From Acidobacteriota bacterium (GTDB lineage Bacteria; Acidobacteriota; Vicinamibacteria; Vicinamibacterales; Fen-181): a stretch of DNA of 64,000 nucleotides. The position numbers and the translations under genes are program-made. Each line of letters begins with the position of its first letter. Position 1 is the stretch's first letter. Below the pieces are notes generated by a model. That model worked only from the letters and a program-made list of their open reading frames with translations. It was not told where the DNA came from and did no database searches. The stretch is from NCBI GenBank assembly GCA_003170135.1, contig PMZR01000098.1:1-64000 (forward strand), written 5' to 3'. Positions 59,555 through 64,000 of the stretch are shown here, piece by piece.

Positions 59555-62500
59555 GCCGCCCGACCGGGCTCGCGGGGCGATTCGCCGCGGCGTTCGTTCA
59601 CTCGAAGCTGACGCCGCTCATCATCATCGGCTCGCTCGCGCTCGGGCTTCTCGCGGTCCTGGCGCTGCCGCGCGAGGAAGAGCCCCAGATCGTCGTGCCG
59701 ATGATCGACGTGTTCGTGCAGATGCCGGGAGCGACGCCGCAGGAGGTCGAACAGCGCGTCACGTGTCCGCTCGAGAAGCTGCTGTGGGAGGTCCCGGGCG
59801 TCGAGTACCTGTATTCGACGTCGAGCCCCGGCCAGGCGATGGTCATCGTCCGGTTCTATGTCGGAGAAGACGAAGAGCGCGCCCTCGTCCGCCTGAACCA
59901 GAAGTTCGCGGCAAACCTCGACCGGCTGCCGGCCGGCGTCTCGCCGCCGCTCGTCAAGGCGCGCTCCATCGACGATGTCCCGATCCTCGCGTTCACGCTG
60001 TGGGGCACCCGGTACGACGACTTCCAGCTGCGCCAGGTGGCGGGCCAGGTGCAGGACGCCGTCAAGGAGATCCAGGACGTCGCCGAGGTCACCGTGATCG
60101 GCGGCCGGCGGCGGCAGTTGACGGTCGAGATCGATCCCGCGCGGCTCAACGCGTACGGCCTCGATCCGCTCGCCGTCCAGCGCGCGATTCACTCCACCAA
60201 CGCGCTGCAGCCGGGATCGGATGTCGTCGCCAACAATCGGCGCCGGAGCCTCGAGGCGGGCGCATGGCTGAAGGATGCGTCCGAGGTGCGGGCCGTCGTC
60301 CTCGGCGGCCGCGACGGCCGCCCCGTCTTCATCGGCGACGTCGCCAACGTTCGCGACGAAGATGCGGAGCCGACCAGCTACGTGCAGTACCAGGATCGCG
60401 ACGGCCGTGCGTATCCCGCGGTCACCCTGGCGATCGCGAAGCGCAAGGGCACCAACGCCATCGACATCGCACGGCGCGTGCAGGCGAAAGTGGACACGCT
60501 GCGGGGCCATGTCATCCCGGCCGACCTGCACCTGACGGTGACGCGCAACTACGGCGAGACGTCCGAGCAGAAGTCGAACGAGCTGTTGTTCCACATGCTC
60601 ATCGCCGTGCTGTCGGTCTCGGCACTCATCTGGCTCGTCCTCGGCCGTCGCGAGGCCGCCGTCGTCCTCGTGGCCATCCCGGTGACGCTGGCACTGACGC
60701 TGTTCGTGTTCTATCTCTACGGCTACACGCTGAACCGCATCACCCTGTTCGCGCTGATCTTCTCGATCGGCATCCTCGTCGACGACGCGATCGTCGTCGT
60801 GGAGAACATCGTGCGCCACGCGCGCCTGGCGGGCGGCGATGGCTCCTCGCTGACGGCGATCGCCATCCGTGCCGTGGACGAAGTGGGCAACCCGACGATC
60901 CTGGCCACGCTGACCGTCGTCGCCGCGATCCTGCCGATGGCGTTCGTGGGCGGCCTGATGGGCCCCTACATGCGCCCGATCCCGATCGGGGCGTCGGCGG
61001 CGATGATCTTCTCGCTCCTGGTCGCCTTCATCGTCACGCCCTGGGCGGCCGTGCGCCTGCTTGCCACCCGGAGCGCGGGCGACGCGCACCGCGAGGATCG
61101 CCTGACGGCCCTCTACCGGAAGGTGATGGCGCCGCTGATTGCCCGGCCACCGCTTCGCCTGGCGTTTCTCGCCTCGGTCGCCGTGCTCCTGCTCGCGGCC
61201 GTCGCGCTGGTGCCGCTCGGGCTCGTCACGGTGAAGATGCTGCCTTTCGACAACAAGAGCGAGTTCCAGGTCGTCGTGAACATGCCGGAAGGCACACCGC
61301 TCGAGCAGACGGCGCGCGTCGCCTCTGAAGCCGCCCGCCTCGTCCTGCAGGAGCCGTCTGTCGTCAACGTCGAGAGCTACGTCGGCACGTCCGGCCCGTA
61401 CAACTTCAACGGCCTGGTCCGCCACTACTTCCTGCGCCGCGATCCGTACCATGCGGACCTGCAGGTGAACCTCGCCGGCAAGGACGAGCGATCCGAGCAG
61501 AGCCACGTGATCGCCAAGCGGGTTCGCGACAATCTTGCGCCCCTGGCGCGCCAACTCCACGCGCGCATCCAGGTGGCCGAGGTGCCTCCGGGACCGCCGG
61601 TCCTGCAGACGCTGGTGGCTGAAGTCTACGGGCCCGACCAGACCCGGCGCACGGCGCTCGCCAGACGGGTCCGCGACATCTTCCAGAACACGGCCGGAGT
61701 GGTCGACGTGGACTGGTACGTCGAGGACCCCACGGCGAAGGTGCAGTTGCGGGTGGACGATGAGAAGGCGGCCGCGGCCGGGGTGTCGGCCGCGGAAATC
61801 GGATCGGTCGTGCGGATGGCGGGGGCGGGCGAATCGGCCGGCCTGCTGCACGACGCAAACGCGCGCGAGGACGTGCCGATCGTGCTGCGTCTGCCGCGCG
61901 ACCAGCGCGGGTCGCTCGACAGCGTGCGCGCGATTCGGCTGATGGCCTCGTCCGCACCTTCACCGGCAGGTCAAGGCGCATCCGGCGTGGCGGTCGGCGA
62001 ACTCACGCGCGGCGTCGAGACGAGCGAAGACCGCAGCATCTATCACAAGAACCTGCTGCCGGTGACCTACGTCACCGGGGATGTCGCCGGCGTGCACGAG
62101 AGCCCGGTCTACGCGATCCTGCAGATGAACAAGGCGCTCGAGCACATCACGCTCCCGGAGGGCTACCACTTCGACATCTACAATGCCCACCTGCCGTTCG
62201 ACAGCACCCGGTACGCGATGAAGTGGGACGGCGAGTGGCACATCACCTACGAGGTCTTCCGCGATCTCGGCCTGGCGTTCGCCGCGGTGCTCCTGCTCAT
62301 CTACATTCTCGTCGTCGGGTGGTTCCAGTCGTTCAAGACGCCGATCATGATCATGGCCGCGATCCCCTTCTCGCTGGTCGGCATCCTGCCGGCGCACGCG
62401 GCGATGGGCGCGTTCTTCACCGCGACGTCGATGATCGGGTTCATCGCCGGCGCCGGCATCGTCGTCCGCAACTCGATCATCCTGGTCGACTTCATCGAGT

Positions 62501-62772
62501 TGCGGCTCAGGGACGGGATGCCCCTCGAGCAGGCGGTGGTGGATGCGGGCGCCGTGCGGTTCCGGCCGATGGCCCTGACCGCGGCGGCCGTGATCGTGGG
62601 CTCGGCGGTGATCCTGTTCGATCCGATCTTCCAGGGGCTCGCCATCGCGCTGATGGCCGGCGAGGTCGCCTCGCTGCTGCTGTCGCGGATGACCGTGCCC
62701 GTTCTCTACTACATGACCGCATCCTCGAAAGCGGTAGCGGGTCGTTCCGCTGGCGCGGCCCACGACGCGTAG
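59551..62772 (+). CDS. RND-family efflux transporter (AcrB-like)
   Basis: A 1073-residue inner-membrane pump. The N-terminus has [28 protein letters not shown] and [33 protein letters not shown], typical of the heavy RND family. The proton-relay helix has [19 protein letters not shown] with the two aspartates, and the C-terminal half has [22 protein letters not shown]. Twelve membrane segments and two large periplasmic loops fit the family. The loop sequence does not identify the substrate, so metal, drug or lipid export are all possible. It is the last pump gene before the DUF2892/DUF302 genes. Confidence 0.93.
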   Translation: MSRPTGLAGRFAAAFVHSKLTPLIIIGSLALGLLAVLALPREEEPQIVVPMIDVFVQMPGATPQEVEQRVTCPLEKLLWEVPGVEYLYSTSSPGQAMVIVRFYVGEDEERALVRLNQKFAANLDRLPAGVSPPLVKARSIDDVPILAFTLWGTRYDDFQLRQVAGQVQDAVKEIQDVAEVTVIGGRRRQLTVEIDPARLNAYGLDPLAVQRAIHSTNALQPGSDVVANNRRRSLEAGAWLKDASEVRAVVLGGRDGRPVFIGDVANVRDEDAEPTSYVQYQDRDGRAYPAVTLAIAKRKGTNAIDIARRVQAKVDTLRGHVIPADLHLTVTRNYGETSEQKSNELLFHMLIAVLSVSALIWLVLGRREAAVVLVAIPVTLALTLFVFYLYGYTLNRITLFALIFSIGILVDDAIVVVENIVRHARLAGGDGSSLTAIAIRAVDEVGNPTILATLTVVAAILPMAFVGGLMGPYMRPIPIGASAAMIFSLLVAFIVTPWAAVRLLATRSAGDAHREDRLTALYRKVMAPLIARPPLRLAFLASVAVLLLAAVALVPLGLVTVKMLPFDNKSEFQVVVNMPEGTPLEQTARVASEAARLVLQEPSVVNVESYVGTSGPYNFNGLVRHYFLRRDPYHADLQVNLAGKDERSEQSHVIAKRVRDNLAPLARQLHARIQVAEVPPGPPVLQTLVAEVYGPDQTRRTALARRVRDIFQNTAGVVDVDWYVEDPTAKVQLRVDDEKAAAAGVSAAEIGSVVRMAGAGESAGLLHDANAREDVPIVLRLPRDQRGSLDSVRAIRLMASSAPSPAGQGASGVAVGELTRGVETSEDRSIYHKNLLPVTYVTGDVAGVHESPVYAILQMNKALEHITLPEGYHFDIYNAHLPFDSTRYAMKWDGEWHITYEVFRDLGLAFAAVLLLIYILVVGWFQSFKTPIMIMAAIPFSLVGILPAHAAMGAFFTATSMIGFIAGAGIVVRNSIILVDFIELRLRDGMPLEQAVVDAGAVRFRPMALTAAAVIVGSAVILFDPIFQGLAIALMAGEVASLLLSRMTVPVLYYMTASSKAVAGRSAGAAHDA

Positions 62773-62916
62773 GCCGCGCGGGCTCTCGGCAGTTGTGGCT
62801 GAAACCGTTTGCGGGGATCTGAATCCTTTCATGTGCCTTGTTCGCGCTCGGCCTTGCATCTCGGCTGTGCGCCTGTCCGCAGGCGACGCCGAATTGTTCA
62901 GTTCCGGAGCGGTGGA

Positions 62917-63144
62917 ATGACCATCGAACGCATATTGCGCCTGGCTGCGGGGTTCTTCGTCATGCTCAGCCTGGTCCTCGGGCTCAGGGTGGATACGCGC
63001 TTCTTCTGGTTCACCGGGTTCGTCGGCCTCAACCTGTTCCAGTCGGCGTTCACGAACTGGTGCCCGCTGATGACGGTACTCAAATGGGCCGGGATGAAGG
63101 ACGTGCCGGCTGGCCACACGAGCACCGGCAGGGTATCGTTGTAA
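62917..63144 (+). CDS. DUF2892-family small membrane protein
   Basis: A 75-residue protein with two membrane segments: IERILRLAAGFFVMLSLVLGL and FFWFTGFVGLNLFQSAFTNWCPLMTVL. The NWCPL Cys is conserved in DUF2892 (YgaP-like membrane domain) proteins, which often occur with rhodanese or thiol/sulfide genes. I used the ATG reading MTIERILRL, with GGAGCGG upstream. It lies between the RND pump gene and the DUF302 gene; a heptad repeat follows its stop. Confidence 0.85.
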   Translation: MTIERILRLAAGFFVMLSLVLGLRVDTRFFWFTGFVGLNLFQSAFTNWCPLMTVLKWAGMKDVPAGHTSTGRVSL

Positions 63145-63151
63145 AGGTCAG

Positions 63152-63276
63152 GTCGATAGTTGACAGTCAACCGTTGACAGTCAACCGTTGCAGTCAACCG
63201 TTGACAGTTGACCGTCGCCGGACGACGGTCGGAACATGCGTTCAACGGTTGACCATCAACTATCACCTATCAACCC
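63152..63276. repeat. GTTGACA/GTCAACC heptad array with inverted arms
   Basis: From 63152 the units are GTCGATA, GTTGACA, GTCAACC, GTTGACA, GTCAACC, GTTGCA (6 bp), GTCAACC, GTTGACA, GTTGACC, GTCGCCG. After a core the right part has TTCAACG, GTTGACC, ATCAACT, ATCACCT, ATCAACC (63241-63275). The core holds a perfect 8-bp hairpin, GACCGTCG and CGACGGTC. The words are those of the groES-groEL array (GTTGACA). The element fills the gap between the DUF2892 and DUF302 genes. Confidence 0.9.
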
Positions 63277-63303
63277 CGAACTCATCCTCTGCGGAGAACT
63301 GCG

Positions 63304-63723
63304 ATGGAAGAAAGTCGCTACGGCCTGCGGGTGACGCTGACGGTCGCGTATGACGAGGCGCTGGAGCGCACGACGGCCGCGCTCAAGGCCGAAGGGTTCG
63401 GCGTGCTGACGACGATCGACGTGAAGCAGACGATCAGGCAGAAGCTCGACAAGGATTTCCGGCGCTACGTGATTCTCGGCGCGTGCAATCCGCCGCTGGC
63501 ACACAGGGCGCTCACCGCGGAACTGGAAATCGGCCTCATGCTGCCCTGCAACGTGATCGTGTACGAAACGAGCCCGGGACGCGCCGTCGTCGCCGCCATG
63601 GCGCCGCTGTCGGCCCTCGGCATCGTCGGCGACAACACGGAACTCCAGGAAGTGGCGAAAGAGGCGGACGCGCGCTTGCGTCGCGCGCTGACCGGGCTCG
63701 AGGCGAATCAATGGACTACCTAG
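63304..63723 (+). CDS. DUF302-family protein
   Basis: A 139-residue protein: YGLRVTLTVAYDEALERTTAALKAEGFGVLTTIDVKQT, then RRYVILGACNPPLAHRALTAELEIGLMLPCNVIVYE. This is the DUF302 fold, a small homodimeric alpha/beta domain without an established reaction. The CNPPLAHRAL segment with Cys and His is the best-conserved part. The ATG has GGAG-like purines upstream. Its stop codon overlaps the start of the next small gene by 13 bp. Association with DUF2892 is common. Confidence 0.9.
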   Translation: MEESRYGLRVTLTVAYDEALERTTAALKAEGFGVLTTIDVKQTIRQKLDKDFRRYVILGACNPPLAHRALTAELEIGLMLPCNVIVYETSPGRAVVAAMAPLSALGIVGDNTELQEVAKEADARLRRALTGLEANQWTT

Positions 63724-63878
63724 CACTGTTGGCGTTCTTCGTCGCATGGTATGCGCTCAGTCGCTGGGTGCTCCCGCGCCTCGGCGTGCCGACGTGAGCG
63801 AGTGATGCCTGCCGCGTCGAGTCTCGACGCGAAAAGCCGATCGAACAGGCGGATGGGGCGCGCACGCCGGGCCGGTAG
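63711..63878 (+). CDS. Candidate selenoprotein: small single-helix membrane protein with in-frame UGA
   Basis: An ATG at 63711 opens MDYLALLAFFVAWYALSRWV, one membrane helix, then LPRLGVPT and UGA at 63795-63797. If the UGA is a stop, the product has 28 residues. If it is read as selenocysteine (U), translation continues as ASDACRVESRREKPIEQADG and on to TAG at 63876, giving 55 residues with a U-x4-C pair. A hairpin of the right kind for a bacterial SECIS lies at 63813-63831. A second hairpin (63869-63887) carries the TAG in its loop and may end the transcript. selB is in the same window. The gene overlaps DUF302 by 13 bp, so it is translated from the same message. The selenoprotein reading is inferred. 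Confidence 0.6.
63813..63831 (+). promoter_or_regulatory. Candidate SECIS hairpin
   Basis: CGCGTCGA (63813-63820) pairs perfectly with TCGACGCG (63824-63831) around GTC; opening the last pair gives a 5-nt loop AGTCT. It starts 15 nt after the UGA codon. Bacterial SECIS hairpins lie within about 11-40 nt after the UGA and have a G among the first loop bases, often GU; both hold here. It lies inside the open part of the extended reading frame, and the hairpin codons are sense codons. Confidence 0.6.
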
Positions 63879-63887
63879 ACCCGGCCC
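63869..63887 (+). terminator. Hairpin with the extended stop codon in its loop
   Basis: GGGCCGG (63869-63875) pairs with CCGGCCC (63881-63887) around TAGAC; the TAG is the stop of the UGA-extended frame. There is no T run after it. The position supports a transcript or message end just after the extended frame rather than after the UGA. Confidence 0.4.
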
Positions 63888-63942
63888 TCCGCCTCCCGCC
63901 TTCCGTCCCCCGCCTCAGCCATGTCCCGCCTTCCACACGCCG
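63885..63942. repeat. CCTNCCG heptad repeat at the window end
   Basis: Units CCCTCCG, CCTCCCG, CCTTCCG, TCCCCCG and CCTCAGC are followed, after a short break, by CCTTCCA and CACGCCG. They fit the 7-bp period of the other arrays but form a pyrimidine-rich family not seen elsewhere in the window. The last 60 bp of the window continue this C-rich sequence and show no gene. Confidence 0.65.
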
Positions 63943-64000
63943 TCCTCCCACCGTCATGATGGAAGAGGATGAGCAAAGGACGCCTCGAAGCGTCCAGCGA

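Noticed and set aside
63880..64000. Another gene at the very end of the window
   Set aside because: Both strands show only short frames in C-rich repeat-like sequence; nothing with a motif or ribosome site.

Overview
The window is 64 kb of GC-rich bacterial chromosome carrying about 60 protein genes. I see no rRNA, tRNA, phage, transposase or CRISPR array. Several traits point to Acidobacteriota, most likely the Vicinamibacteria lineage: a VWFA-domain secreted protein of acidobacterial style, NtrYX with an adjacent DUF4390 protein, a long cyanobacterial/plant-type IspH, a small MARGWES protein and dispersed 7-bp tandem repeats. This placement is inferred from gene content, not from a marker-gene tree. 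Most genes are housekeeping.

Layout. 1-12.6 kb is a long minus-strand run, read from high to low coordinates: a flippase-like membrane protein, nrdR, a DUF4390 protein, ntrY, ntrX, a tetratricopeptide-like membrane protein, a zinc-ribbon/RDD protein, pgpA, cinA, thpR, plsY, gpsA and ftsY (cut by the window edge). 12.8-16.4 kb is on the plus strand: purC, a tiny Fis-type regulator, and groES-groEL behind a TTGACA/TATACA promoter with a CIRCE operator and ending in a strong terminator. 16.5-31.3 kb is mostly minus strand: a TonB-like protein, two paralogous small proteins, a VWFA protein, selB, rnr, glycerate 2-kinase, ftsX, ftsE, gatB and pckA; tatA is alone on the plus strand. 31.5-41.5 kb is mostly plus: an ECF sigma/anti-sigma pair, ispH, a Spy-like periplasmic protein and a TolC-MacA-MacB-type efflux operon. 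41.5-44.3 kb (minus) holds folK, a DksA/TraR zinc-finger protein and small hypotheticals. 44.6-53.2 kb (plus) holds a large TPR/sigma-54 activator, a PilZ-like protein, nifJ and a dihydroorotate-dehydrogenase-like flavoprotein. 53.5-56.8 kb (minus) holds an AspT/YidE-type transporter, lgt and a second anti-sigma/ECF sigma pair. 57-63.9 kb (plus) is an RND tripartite efflux operon followed by DUF2892, DUF302 and a small membrane protein.

Two observations stand out. First, the last gene (63711) looks like a short selenoprotein. Its UGA at 63795 is followed in frame by 26 sense codons, with a Cys five residues after the UGA. A perfect 8-bp hairpin with a G-first loop starts 15 nt after the UGA, as expected of a bacterial SECIS. 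The same window encodes SelB, the elongation factor that would read it. Second, at least 16 sites carry tandem repeats that all have a 7-bp period but belong to several unrelated word families (GTGCGAN, GTGCTNN, CGGACTC, GTCCCTA/GTCCTTG, TTGGGCC, GTTGACA, CCTNCCG). Several are arranged as long inverted arms around a core. Some lie inside genes: two arrays are in frame in selB, and one encodes the C-terminal tail and stop codon of folK.
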